Below are positions 8,774 through 16,825 of a DNA stretch of 64,000 bases, piece after piece. Position numbers and translations under genes: made by a program. Source of the stretch: Hyunsoonleella flava (GTDB lineage Bacteria > Bacteroidota > Bacteroidia > Flavobacteriales > Flavobacteriaceae); assembly GCF_004310325.1 (NCBI RefSeq), contig NZ_SIRT01000008.1:111833-175832 (forward strand). Reading direction: 5' to 3'. The notes beneath the pieces are model-generated. The model searched no databases and was not told where the DNA came from. It was given only the letters and a program-made list of their open reading frames with translations. Each line of letters begins with the position of its first letter. Positions within the stretch are counted from its first letter, which is position 1.

Positions 8774-10213
8774 ATGAAGCATTACAAGCAATTTATCAAT
8801 GGCCAATTTATTGACTCCAAAGCTACTTCTGTTATTGAGATTTTAAATCCATGTACAGAAGAAGTTATCAGTACTATATCAACAGGAACCGTAGAAGATG
8901 CTAATAATGCTTTAGAAGCGGCACAAGCCTCACAACCAGCATGGGAAGCGTTACCGGCAATACAAAGAGCAGCATATTTACATAAAATGGCTGATGTTAT
9001 TAGAGAAAACCGAGTGTTTTTGGCTGAAACATTGTCTAGAGAACAAGCCAAAGTTATTGGTTTAGCACAAGTTGAAATTGATGTGACAGCTGATTATTTT
9101 GATTACAATGCAGGTTGGGCAAGACGTATAGAAGGTGAGATTATTCAAAGTGATAGAGAAAAAGAACATATTTATTTACATAAAGTGCCAATTGGAGTTG
9201 CAGTAGGTATTTGTCCTTGGAATTTTCCATTTTTCGTAATGGCACGTAAAGTTGCAGCTTCATTAATAACAGGAAATACTTGTGTAATTAAACCAAGTTC
9301 TGAAGCACCAAATACCATTATGGAATTTGCTGACCTTATCCAAAAAATTGAATTACCAGACGGTGTTTTAAACTTTGTTTGTGGTGCAGGTAGAACAGTT
9401 GGAAATGCCTTGTCTGCAAGTCCTATTACAGGTATTATCAGTTTAACGGGTAGTGTTGGTGCAGGACAAAAAGTAATTACTGCAGCTGCGGAAAATATCA
9501 CAAAAGTATCGTTAGAGTTAGGAGGAAAGGCACCTGCTATTGTTTGTGCAGATGCTAATATGGAATTAGCTATTAATTCTGTGGTATCTTCTAAAGTTAT
9601 TTTTAGCGGACAAGTTTGTAACTGTGCAGAACGCGTGTATGTTGAAGATAGTATTTATGATGAATTTGTAGACAAGCTCACTAAGAAAATGAGCGAAGTT
9701 ACCATTGAAGATGCTATTACAGGAACTAATGCTGATATGAGTAGCTTGGTATCTAAAGATCAATTAGATAAAATTACTGAAATGGTTGAGTTTGCTAAGA
9801 AAGAAGGTGCTGAGGTACTTGTTGGTGGTGGTCAACCAGATAAATTTGATAGAGGTTACTTTTATGAGCCAACTGTAATAACAGGTTGTAGTCAGGATAG
9901 TCAAATTATTCAAGAAGAAGTTTTTGGTCCTGTATTACCAGTAATGAAGTTTAATACTTTAGATGAAGCGATTGCGATGTCTAATGATACAGAATTTGGT
10001 TTAACTTCATCGATATTTTCTGAAAACTTCAATAATATTATGAAGGCTACAAATGGACTTCATTTTGGAGAAACTTATGTAAACAGAGAACATTTTGAAG
10101 CTATTCAAGGATTTCATGCTGGATGGAAAAAATCTGGTGTTGGTGGAGCTGATGGTAAATATGGTATGGAAGAATATTTACATACAAAAGTAGTTTACGC
10201 TAAATACTACTAG
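8774..10213 (+). CDS. aldA: Lactaldehyde/glycolaldehyde dehydrogenase
   Basis: The 479-aa protein has the same length as E. coli AldA and very similar segments: GEIIQSDR, PWNFPFF, the nucleotide loop LTGSVGAGQKV, the general-base strand ELGGKAPAIV, catalytic Cys in SGQVCNCAERVYV, and a C-terminal block with GFHAGWKKSG and GGADGKYG. It oxidises L-lactaldehyde to L-lactate with NAD. It is the last gene of the rhamnose operon and is followed by a strong terminator. Its role overlaps the dehydrogenase half of RhaEW. Confidence 0.93.
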   Translation: MKHYKQFINGQFIDSKATSVIEILNPCTEEVISTISTGTVEDANNALEAAQASQPAWEALPAIQRAAYLHKMADVIRENRVFLAETLSREQAKVIGLAQVEIDVTADYFDYNAGWARRIEGEIIQSDREKEHIYLHKVPIGVAVGICPWNFPFFVMARKVAASLITGNTCVIKPSSEAPNTIMEFADLIQKIELPDGVLNFVCGAGRTVGNALSASPITGIISLTGSVGAGQKVITAAAENITKVSLELGGKAPAIVCADANMELAINSVVSSKVIFSGQVCNCAERVYVEDSIYDEFVDKLTKKMSEVTIEDAITGTNADMSSLVSKDQLDKITEMVEFAKKEGAEVLVGGGQPDKFDRGYFYEPTVITGCSQDSQIIQEEVFGPVLPVMKFNTLDEAIAMSNDTEFGLTSSIFSENFNNIMKATNGLHFGETYVNREHFEAIQGFHAGWKKSGVGGADGKYGMEEYLHTKVVYAKYY

Positions 10214-10236
10214 AAGTATTATTTAATATATAAGAG

Positions 10237-10275
10237 AAAGCTCAGCTATAGATTAATAATAGCTGAGCTTTTTTA
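10237..10275 (+). terminator. Terminator after aldA, between convergent operons
   Basis: A 12-bp stem, AAGCTCAGCTAT pairing with ATAGCTGAGCTT, with a short AT-rich loop and a following run of T on the plus strand. It sits between convergent aldA and the hydrolase gene and probably works best for the rhamnose operon. Confidence 0.85.
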
Positions 10276-10294
10276 TTTAAAGTATTAAAACTAT

Positions 10295-11071
10295 CTAATT
10301 ATTATTTGAAAAGTTAAGCATCCATTCCACACATTCTACATGACTAAATAGTTTTTTGTTTCCTTGTGGATGATTGGCACCAGGAAAAGCAATATACTTT
10401 ACATTTTTATTGCCTGCGGCCTTTAACAGGTCGGTCATTTTTTTTACTGAAGCTACGTTTTTTCCATCTTCTCCACCTACCATCCCGAATACAGGAAAAT
10501 TAGCAAGTTTATCAAAACTATCATTATCAGAAACACCACTAAATCCTCCTGGAGCTGCAGCTGCAAAACGTTCTGGAGATTGCTGTATCCATTCCCAAGA
10601 GCCTCGACCTCCCATACTATGTCCCATAACATAAATACGACTTTGGTCTATTTGAGGATAGGTCTCAAGTATGTAATCTAACATGATATTCAGTGTTTTA
10701 GGATCCCATTTTTCAAAAGAATTGGGTTCTAATAGCATTAAATCTTTACCAGCTAACTCAGCAAGAGATAGTCCTTTTACTTTAGCGGAACGCTTAAGTT
10801 GTTCTTCAATACTCCATTTCTTTCCACCACCACCATGTAATGTGATAAGAAGTGGTAGCTTACCTTTAATTTCTTTCTTTGGGAAAGCTATGAATGCAGT
10901 TTTTTTAAGATTACCCAATTTAGATTGTAAGTCTTCAGGCCAGTGTAACAAACTTACTTCCATGTTTTTAAAAGTGTTGTTTATTTCATTAAGTGCCTTT
11001 TCAATATCTGGCGTTTGCTGAAAACTGGTAAGTAAAAGAAAAGTAAATATGCTAAAAGCTAATTTTTTCAT
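10295..11071 (-). CDS. Secreted alpha/beta-hydrolase (polyhydroxybutyrate depolymerase/LpqC-like esterase)
   Basis: The 258-aa protein starts with a signal peptide (MKKLAFSIFTFLLLTSFQQ). The hydrolase fold shows LLITLHGGGG as oxyanion strand, the nucleophile elbow GHSMGGRG with Ser near residue 151, GGEDG for the acid region and a C-terminal His in PGANHPQG. It is probably an exported carboxylesterase; feruloyl or acetyl esterase activity on plant or algal polysaccharide is possible but not shown. It begins 40 bp after lutC on the same strand, so it may be the last gene of the lut operon. No phospholipase-specific feature was seen. Confidence 0.75.
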   Translation of the reverse strand: MKKLAFSIFTFLLLTSFQQTPDIEKALNEINNTFKNMEVSLLHWPEDLQSKLGNLKKTAFIAFPKKEIKGKLPLLITLHGGGGKKWSIEEQLKRSAKVKGLSLAELAGKDLMLLEPNSFEKWDPKTLNIMLDYILETYPQIDQSRIYVMGHSMGGRGSWEWIQQSPERFAAAAPGGFSGVSDNDSFDKLANFPVFGMVGGEDGKNVASVKKMTDLLKAAGNKNVKYIAFPGANHPQGNKKLFSHVECVEWMLNFSNNN

Positions 11072-11111
11072 TGTTTAAAATTTATGTTATTAAATTTCTA
11101 TTGACAATATT

Positions 11112-11690
11112 TTAAACCAATAAAACCGTTAAACTCATAGCGCCGTGAGCACCAACTACAAGACATTGCTCTATATCTGCTGTTTTAGACGGTCCTGATA
11201 TAAACACGCCAAAATCTCTATCTCTTTTAGCAATGTTATCATAGGCTTCTAGCATGTGCAAGCAAATATTACGCTTGTCTAGAATGATAACTAAATCATT
11301 GGTGATAAAAGGAAGTGCACGTACCAAGCTATTATTTGCCGTTATCCAAATAGCACCATTTTCAGAAACACCAAGTTCTCCTTCAACAATGGCTAAATCA
11401 ATATGTTCAAGTGTATGCGGATCAGTGTTTTTATCAATTTCAACATTACCCAGGTTAGATTTAGTTGTTGTAGCAACAATAGTTGATTTATTTGGGTACT
11501 GCTCCTTAATCTTAGCGTCAATAGCATCAGTAGTAATCTCAAAAACTTGTCCGCCAACTAAAGCTAAATTGTCCTTAAAAGTTTTTACTACATCAATATC
11601 TTCCTGAAATGCCGATTCATCAATTTCTGGTAAAGGAAGTACCTCAGGTTTATTCTTTTTTACTGCTTTTAATATGGCTTCTCTACTCAT
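11112..11690 (-). CDS. lutC: Lactate utilization protein C (LutC/YkgG family)
   Basis: The 192-aa protein is the LUD-domain subunit of the LutABC L-lactate oxidation complex. Visible family features are an ELGVSENGAIW segment and a C-terminal FISGPSKTADIEQ followed by VGAHGAMSLTVLLV. The ATG at 11690 (MSREAI) is chosen over an upstream ATG at 11729 because it gives an 8-nt overlap with lutB and matches the family N-terminus. Translation is likely coupled to lutB. Confidence 0.9.
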   Translation of the reverse strand: MSREAILKAVKKNKPEVLPLPEIDESAFQEDIDVVKTFKDNLALVGGQVFEITTDAIDAKIKEQYPNKSTIVATTTKSNLGNVEIDKNTDPHTLEHIDLAIVEGELGVSENGAIWITANNSLVRALPFITNDLVIILDKRNICLHMLEAYDNIAKRDRDFGVFISGPSKTADIEQCLVVGAHGAMSLTVLLV

Positions 11691-13050
11691 TTTTACGTCT
11701 TTTTTTATACCATTCATCAAAACTCTCATGTTTTACTTCAGGCAAGTCTCTGGCTTTACCCCAAGCATTTAACTTGTTGTAAATCATAAATCGTGGTGCA
11801 TGTTTTAATGCAAATCGAGCAGATTTTCCTGCCATTTTGTAAAGCTTAGGTTTTGATAAAACTACACCAGCAGTTTTTAAAATTGATTTTTTTACAATGG
11901 GTTGCTTTTCTTCTTGAACAATAATTTGGCGCCATTTATAGAGCTGTTCATGAATATTAATTTTTACAGGGCAAACATTGGAGCAGGAACCACATAAGGT
12001 TGATGCAAATGGCAGCGAACTGTGCTTTTTTAAATCCTTTCCTGGTGAAAGAATTGAACCTATAGGCCCAGGAATTGTATAATCATAACTATGGCCGCCA
12101 CTCCTCCTGTAAATAGGGCAGGTGTTCATACAAGCACCACAACGTATACAATGAAGTGAGGCTCTAAAGTCTTCTCTACTTAGTTGCTCGGTTCTTCCGT
12201 TATCCACAATAACTATGTGCATTTCTTTACCCTCTTCAGCTTTGTTAAAATGTGAAGAATAGGTTGTAATGGGTTGCCCTGTTGCACTTCTGGCAAGCAA
12301 TCTTAAAAATACACCTAAGTGTTTTTCTTGGGGTATAATTTTTTCAATGCCCATACAAGCAATATGAGCTTTGGCCAAATGTACGCCCATATCTGCGTTG
12401 CCTTCATTTGTACAAACTACAACACCACCGGTATCTGCTACGGCAAAATTTACACCAGTAATGGCTACATCGGCATTAAGGAATTTGTCTCTAAGATGTT
12501 TTCTAGCTTCACCAACTAAATATTCTGGGTTTCCACCACTAGGTTTAGTGTTTAAATGCTCCTGAAATAACACATCAACATCTTCTTTGGTTTTATGTAT
12601 CGCGGGCAATACAATATGGCTTGGTGGTTCTTCAGCCAATTGTACAATACGCTCACCTAAATCTGTATCCACAACTTCAATGCCTTTTGATTCCAAAAAC
12701 GGATTCAAATGACATTCTTCGGTTAGCATAGATTTACTTTTTACTACTTTTTTAGCATTATGTTTTTCAAGTATACTGTTTATGATAGTGTTATGTTCTT
12801 CAGCGTTTGATGCCCAATGCACTTGGATACCATTATTTTTTGCATTTGTTTCAAATTGAATGAGATATTTATCTAAGTTTGATAAAACATTAGCTTTTAT
12901 GCCAGACCCTAGTTGTCTTAAATATTCCCAACCTTGAACATTATGTGCTGATTTATCACGTTTTTCCCTAACGTACCACAAAGCTTTATCATGCCAATTT
13001 ACTTTTGCTTCGTCTTTATTAAATTCCGTTGCTTTTTGTGCGTGCCCCAT
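11683..13050 (-). CDS. lutB: Lactate utilization iron-sulfur protein LutB
   Basis: The 455-aa protein has an N-terminal LUD domain (about residues 60-290; GVNFAVADTGG, CTNEGN) and two 4Fe-4S motifs: CIRCGACMNTCP near residue 297 and CGSCSNVCP near 350. In LutABC this subunit passes electrons from lactate oxidation. It starts 3 bp after lutA and overlaps lutC by 8 nt, giving a tight lutA-lutB-lutC operon. With AldA next door it completes lactaldehyde to pyruvate. Confidence 0.93.
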   Translation of the reverse strand: MGHAQKATEFNKDEAKVNWHDKALWYVREKRDKSAHNVQGWEYLRQLGSGIKANVLSNLDKYLIQFETNAKNNGIQVHWASNAEEHNTIINSILEKHNAKKVVKSKSMLTEECHLNPFLESKGIEVVDTDLGERIVQLAEEPPSHIVLPAIHKTKEDVDVLFQEHLNTKPSGGNPEYLVGEARKHLRDKFLNADVAITGVNFAVADTGGVVVCTNEGNADMGVHLAKAHIACMGIEKIIPQEKHLGVFLRLLARSATGQPITTYSSHFNKAEEGKEMHIVIVDNGRTEQLSREDFRASLHCIRCGACMNTCPIYRRSGGHSYDYTIPGPIGSILSPGKDLKKHSSLPFASTLCGSCSNVCPVKINIHEQLYKWRQIIVQEEKQPIVKKSILKTAGVVLSKPKLYKMAGKSARFALKHAPRFMIYNKLNAWGKARDLPEVKHESFDEWYKKRRKNE

Positions 13051-13053
13051 AAC

Positions 13054-13806
13054 TTATAAACTACTATTTAGTATTTCGGCAATATGCATCACCTTAAGTG
13101 GTTGTTTGTTTCTGTTTACAATCCCTTCCATGTGCATCAAGCAGGAATGGTCTGCGCCAGTAAGTACCTCCACATCACTATCTATATGGTCCTGCACACG
13201 ATCTTTTCCCATTTTAGAAGAAATTGCTTCCTCAAAAACAGCAAAGGTGCCACCAAAACCACAACACTCATCTTTTCTATTAAGTGCCATCAGTTCTAAG
13301 CCTTTTACTTCTTTTAGTAAATCTTCTTCAGTAGAGTAATGTTCGCCTTGTACTTCAGAACACTTTCCTAATTTAAGTCCGCGCAAACCATGACAACTTT
13401 TATGCAATCCTACTTTGTGAGGAAACGAAGCACCTAAATCTGTTTTTCCAAGAATTTTTACAATGAATTCGCAAAGTTCATAAGCATTATTTCTAACGCG
13501 TTTTACCTCAGGCGTTTGTTCTAAAATATCAAAATGATGTTTTACATGATAGATGCAACTTCCAGAGGGCCCAACTATATAATCATAGTCATTGAAATTT
13601 TTAACAAATAAGTTGCAAATGCCTTTGGAGTCTTGCTCGTATCCTGAATTTCCAAGAGGTTGACCACAACAGGTTTGTCCTTCGGGGTAATACACATCAA
13701 CTCCTAATTTCTCAAGGAGTTCAAGCGTTGCAATACCGACCTGAGGATATAATTGATTAACGTAACAGGGGATAAATAATCCGACTTTTATGGCGCTATT
13801 AGTCAT
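13054..13806 (-). CDS. lutA: Lactate utilization protein A (Fe-S oxidoreductase, CCG domains)
   Basis: The 250-aa protein carries two cysteine-rich CCG domains: FIPCYVNQLYP ending in CCGQPLGNSGY (residues 12-55), and HKSCHGLRG ending in DECCGFGGTF (about 144-200). This is the LutA/YkgE architecture. First gene of the lut operon. Its start lies 26 bp from a -7 box preceded by the triple-pentamer operator shared with the rhamnose operon, so lactate oxidation is probably switched together with rhamnose use. Confidence 0.93.
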   Translation of the reverse strand: MTNSAIKVGLFIPCYVNQLYPQVGIATLELLEKLGVDVYYPEGQTCCGQPLGNSGYEQDSKGICNLFVKNFNDYDYIVGPSGSCIYHVKHHFDILEQTPEVKRVRNNAYELCEFIVKILGKTDLGASFPHKVGLHKSCHGLRGLKLGKCSEVQGEHYSTEEDLLKEVKGLELMALNRKDECCGFGGTFAVFEEAISSKMGKDRVQDHIDSDVEVLTGADHSCLMHMEGIVNRNKQPLKVMHIAEILNSSL

Positions 13807-13831
13807 TTAGTTTAGTGAAGTTTTAGTTAAT

Positions 13832-13877
13832 TAAAAATATCTTAAATTGTGACAAAAACTGTCCTGTTCTGACCTGT
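13832..13877 (-). promoter_or_regulatory. lutA promoter: triple-pentamer operator plus -7 box
   Basis: Minus strand: ACAGG TCAGA ACAGG (13877-13863), 23 bp, then TATTTTTA (13839-13832), one mismatch from TAnnTTTG. It lies 26 bp upstream of lutA. The spacing is identical to the other three members of the set. Confidence 0.65.
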
Positions 13878-13960
13878 ATTTTAGAATGCAGTTTTGATTT
13901 TTATAATTTCTAATTACAGGGTTACTCAAGTTCTTATTCGTATTTAGGAATTTTTTAGTA

Positions 13961-14006
13961 ACAGAACAGTACAGGATGCAAAAACCTGATGGACGTCCTA
14001 TTTTCG
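13961..14006 (+). promoter_or_regulatory. Permease promoter: triple-pentamer operator plus -7 box
   Basis: ACAGA ACAGT ACAGG (13961-13975) is the most regular copy. It is followed by 23 bp and TATTTTCG (13999-14006), one mismatch from TAnnTTTG. It lies 57 bp upstream of the permease ATG, back to back with the lutA promoter. Confidence 0.65.
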
Positions 14007-14063
14007 TTTTCATGAGTATTATAAATTATTCAATACAACTAACTAATTAAACCGTAAGAACTT

Positions 14064-15455
14064 ATGATCCAACACAATATTGACGACGATTATGAAGAAT
14101 TAGCAGTAGGTGAATTTGAAAGAACCCCTGTGCCAAAATCTAGATTAAAGGGATGGAAATCTTTTTTAGGGATGTATGCAGGTGAACATGCTGCAGGTAC
14201 TGAATTTATGATTGGCCCCTTGTTTTTAGCTGCAGGAGCCAGTTTGAAAGATTTAATACTGGGATTGTTTATTGGTAATATTCTGGCTATACTTACCTGG
14301 AGATATATAGTAGCTCCTATAGCTGTATCAAAAAAATTGACCTTATATTATCAATTGGAAAAAATAGCAGGAAAGCATCTTGTAAAGGTGTATAATGTTG
14401 TGAATGGGGTACTTTTCTGTTTTTTAGCGGGCGCCATGATTACGGTTTCTGCTAGTGCTGTCGGGGTTCCGTTCGATATAAGTTTTTCTGTTCCTGAGAG
14501 TATCTTTGGTTTAAGTAGTGCCGCGTTTTCAGGAATTGTTATTATCGTAGGTATAGTAATGACCATTGTAGCAGCTGCTGGTTACAATATGGTTTCTAAA
14601 TTTGCCAATATTGCTGCGCCTTGGATGATTATTGTTTTTGCTGCTTGTGGGATATCTGCAATGTCTCAAATGGAGGTTGATTCTTGGAAAAGTCTTCTAA
14701 CAGAATGGGATCAAGGAATAAGTGTGGTACAGTCTATTAATGGTAAGGTAGATTTTGGTTTTTGGAAAATTGTAATTTTCGCGTGGTTATGTAATGCTGC
14801 TATGCATTTTGGAATGTCTGACTTGAGTATTATGCGTTTTGCCAAGGATAGTCGGGCAGGATGGGGGCCTTCTATAGGGATGTTTTTAGGACACTACATG
14901 GCATGGATTTGTGCTTCGTTAATGCTAGCAGCCCAAATAAAATTAACAGGCGATATTTCTGCTAATCCAGGAGCTTTAGCTTGGAGTGTAGTAGGGTGGA
15001 CTGGAATTATTTGTGTTATTATTGCCGGTTGGACAACCGCCAACCCAACCATTTATAGAGCTGGTCTTGCGTTTCAAAGTTTGTTTTCTTCTAAGGCAAA
15101 AGCCTATTCAGGCGTAATTTTAGCTGGTGTTGTGGCTACTGTTGCAGGTATTTTTCCAACACTATCTAGTAAGTTGCTTGATTTTGTCGGTTTGTATGGT
15201 ACCATTTTGGGACCTATGGGAGGGGTAATTTTTGTTAACCATTACTTGGCAAAGAAAATGGGCTTTACCGAAGACTATGCAGATGAAAAGGGATCTAGCT
15301 TCAATGTAGCTGTTTTATTAGCTTGGACCATTCCCGTAGCTTTGGGCTTGTACTTTATATTTGCAAAAGGATTATTTCCTGCTTATGCAGTGATACCTTG
15401 TTGGATCGCTTCCAGCGTGTTATATGTACTTATTATGAAACTTCAAAAATCTTAA
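14064..15455 (+). CDS. NCS1-type (purine/cytosine permease-like) membrane transporter
   Basis: The 463-aa protein has about 12 hydrophobic segments and an N-terminal cytoplasmic stretch of about 40 residues before GMYAGEHAAGTEF, a layout seen in NCS1 cytosine/purine/allantoin permeases. Nothing in the sequence fixes the substrate. It is divergent from lutA and carries the same operator as the rhamnose genes, and no RhaT- or FucP-like rhamnose transporter is visible in the window, so rhamnose, lactate or a related compound is a candidate (inference). A 56-aa membrane protein gene follows after 3 bp. Confidence 0.75.
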   Translation: MIQHNIDDDYEELAVGEFERTPVPKSRLKGWKSFLGMYAGEHAAGTEFMIGPLFLAAGASLKDLILGLFIGNILAILTWRYIVAPIAVSKKLTLYYQLEKIAGKHLVKVYNVVNGVLFCFLAGAMITVSASAVGVPFDISFSVPESIFGLSSAAFSGIVIIVGIVMTIVAAAGYNMVSKFANIAAPWMIIVFAACGISAMSQMEVDSWKSLLTEWDQGISVVQSINGKVDFGFWKIVIFAWLCNAAMHFGMSDLSIMRFAKDSRAGWGPSIGMFLGHYMAWICASLMLAAQIKLTGDISANPGALAWSVVGWTGIICVIIAGWTTANPTIYRAGLAFQSLFSSKAKAYSGVILAGVVATVAGIFPTLSSKLLDFVGLYGTILGPMGGVIFVNHYLAKKMGFTEDYADEKGSSFNVAVLLAWTIPVALGLYFIFAKGLFPAYAVIPCWIASSVLYVLIMKLQKS

Positions 15456-15458
15456 ATT

Positions 15459-15629
15459 ATGAAAATACTAAAATTGATTAGTGTCTTATCCATTAGCGTT
15501 TTGATACTGCTGGTAGGCATACTTTCATTCTTAGGTACTATAGAGGTGGCCAATATGAAAACGCTTATGTTAGTAGGAACAATCCTATGGTTTGCTACTA
15601 CACCCTTCTGGATGAAAGAAGAGGAGTAG
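15459..15629 (+). CDS. Small two-helix membrane protein, 56 aa, coupled to the permease
   Basis: An ATG three bases after the permease stop opens a 56-codon frame. Residues 6-26 (LISVLSISVLILLVGILSFL...) and about 34-51 (KTLMLVGTILWFATTPFW) form two hydrophobic helices; the tail is MKEEE. The start spacing and clear helix pattern argue for a real gene, translated together with the permease. It may be an accessory subunit or stability factor. I do not recognise a named family. Confidence 0.7.
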   Translation: MKILKLISVLSISVLILLVGILSFLGTIEVANMKTLMLVGTILWFATTPFWMKEEE

Positions 15630-15822
15630 ATTATTAAAAGATGTTTTTTTAATAGTAATAAAGCGCTTATCTAAAATAGGGCTTGCCGATAAATTTCAGG
15701 TAATAGTGCTTAAAAAATGTAACAAAAAACGAACTTGTCTTGAACGAGTCAATTTGATTGCTAAGATAATGAGCAATGTAATACTATTGTCTTAGTTCGA
15801 TTTGTTTTTCTGTAAATGACGT

Positions 15823-16659
15823 TTATTTTACTTTCTTTTGAAGTTTTGTAGTATCTGTCATACTATTGATGGTAATCTTAGGGTTTTGATACAAATAGAT
15901 AGAACTTGTACCTGTAGCATCAATAGTAATATCTTTAATTACTTCTAAATAGGCATCACTGGAAATATTACAAACTACGTTACAAGTATTTATCGTAAAG
16001 TTTTTTCCGTTTAATTGTGCATTATTGTCCAACTCTAAGCTTGCAGTATCGCAATTACCTTCAATAACTGCGTTAGCTCTTTCGTATATATTGGCGTTTA
16101 CGCTTGGAGCATTTACCAAAGCTTCTAATTTGCCATTACCGCGCATATTTACAGCACAGGTGTCTGCTGTTATGTTCAATTTGGTTTTTGCTTTATCTGC
16201 ACTTTCAAAATTGAAATTATTCGTTTTTATTGTTAGGGCTACTTTGGCTGAACCACTAGTTTTCAATGAGCCATAAAACAAATCTAGAGGTGTTAACCCG
16301 TTTACTTCTGCATCATCAGTAACTTCAATATGCTGTAAAAAATCGTCATAACTTACTTTAATGTTTAAGCGTTTTTTCGATGTTATTCTTTTCAATTTAT
16401 TAAAGTATAGGACACTATCCTTTACCATAAAATCAATCACTTCATGTAAATTCTCATCAGTTTCAATTTCTACCGATGGTATCTTGTTGTAGATTAAATC
16501 GATTTCAAAATCTTCATCTAAAGCAATGGTATGAAACGCATTAATTTCAGTAATTACAATAGAAACTAAACGGTTTCCTTTTATTTTATCTGGGTTTTGG
16601 GAGTATGTTTCGGTAAACGTTACCAAAACTAGAACTAATGCTAAAAAATATCTTATCAT
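15823..16659 (-). CDS. Exported GIN-domain (DUF2807) beta-helix protein
   Basis: The 278-aa protein has a signal peptide ending near TYSQ and then the DUF2807 head-GIN-tail pattern: an N-terminal strand block with FHTIALDEDFEIDLI and a repeating beta-helix in which short strands end in Asn, Asp or Ala (GSAKVAL, NGKLEAL, NNAQLNG). The ATG at 16659 is used because the upstream in-frame extension is not signal-like. It lies downstream of the terminator of the padR-pspC operon and is probably transcribed alone. Role unknown; members are secreted or outer-surface proteins. Confidence 0.7.
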   Translation of the reverse strand: MIRYFLALVLVLVTFTETYSQNPDKIKGNRLVSIVITEINAFHTIALDEDFEIDLIYNKIPSVEIETDENLHEVIDFMVKDSVLYFNKLKRITSKKRLNIKVSYDDFLQHIEVTDDAEVNGLTPLDLFYGSLKTSGSAKVALTIKTNNFNFESADKAKTKLNITADTCAVNMRGNGKLEALVNAPSVNANIYERANAVIEGNCDTASLELDNNAQLNGKNFTINTCNVVCNISSDAYLEVIKDITIDATGTSSIYLYQNPKITINSMTDTTKLQKKVK

Positions 16660-16764
16660 TTTAATGAGGGTTAAAAAGCATAACGCAAATACTATACCGT
16701 TATTCTGCTTATTTAGACACACTTAAGTAGAGGGAAGTCACTTTTTGGAGAAAATCAAAGATAA

Positions 16765-16801
16765 TAAAAAACCACCCAAACCAATTAAGGTTTAAGGTGG
16801 T
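16765..16801 (-). terminator. Terminator of the padR-pspC-GIN operon
   Basis: On the minus strand GACCACCTtAAACC pairs across a short AT loop with GGTTTgGGTGGT, followed by TTTTTTATT. It lies 24 bp after the stop of the GIN lipoprotein gene. Confidence 0.8.
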
Positions 16802-16825
16802 CAAAAATTCACAAAGTTTAGTTGG

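Noticed and set aside
11691..11729. Upstream ATG of lutC
   Set aside because: It would extend lutC deep into lutB; the downstream ATG matches the family start and gives a normal short overlap.
13831..14013. 60-codon minus-strand ORF between lutA and the permease
   Set aside because: It covers both operator sites and both promoters, has no family resemblance and is best read as regulatory DNA.
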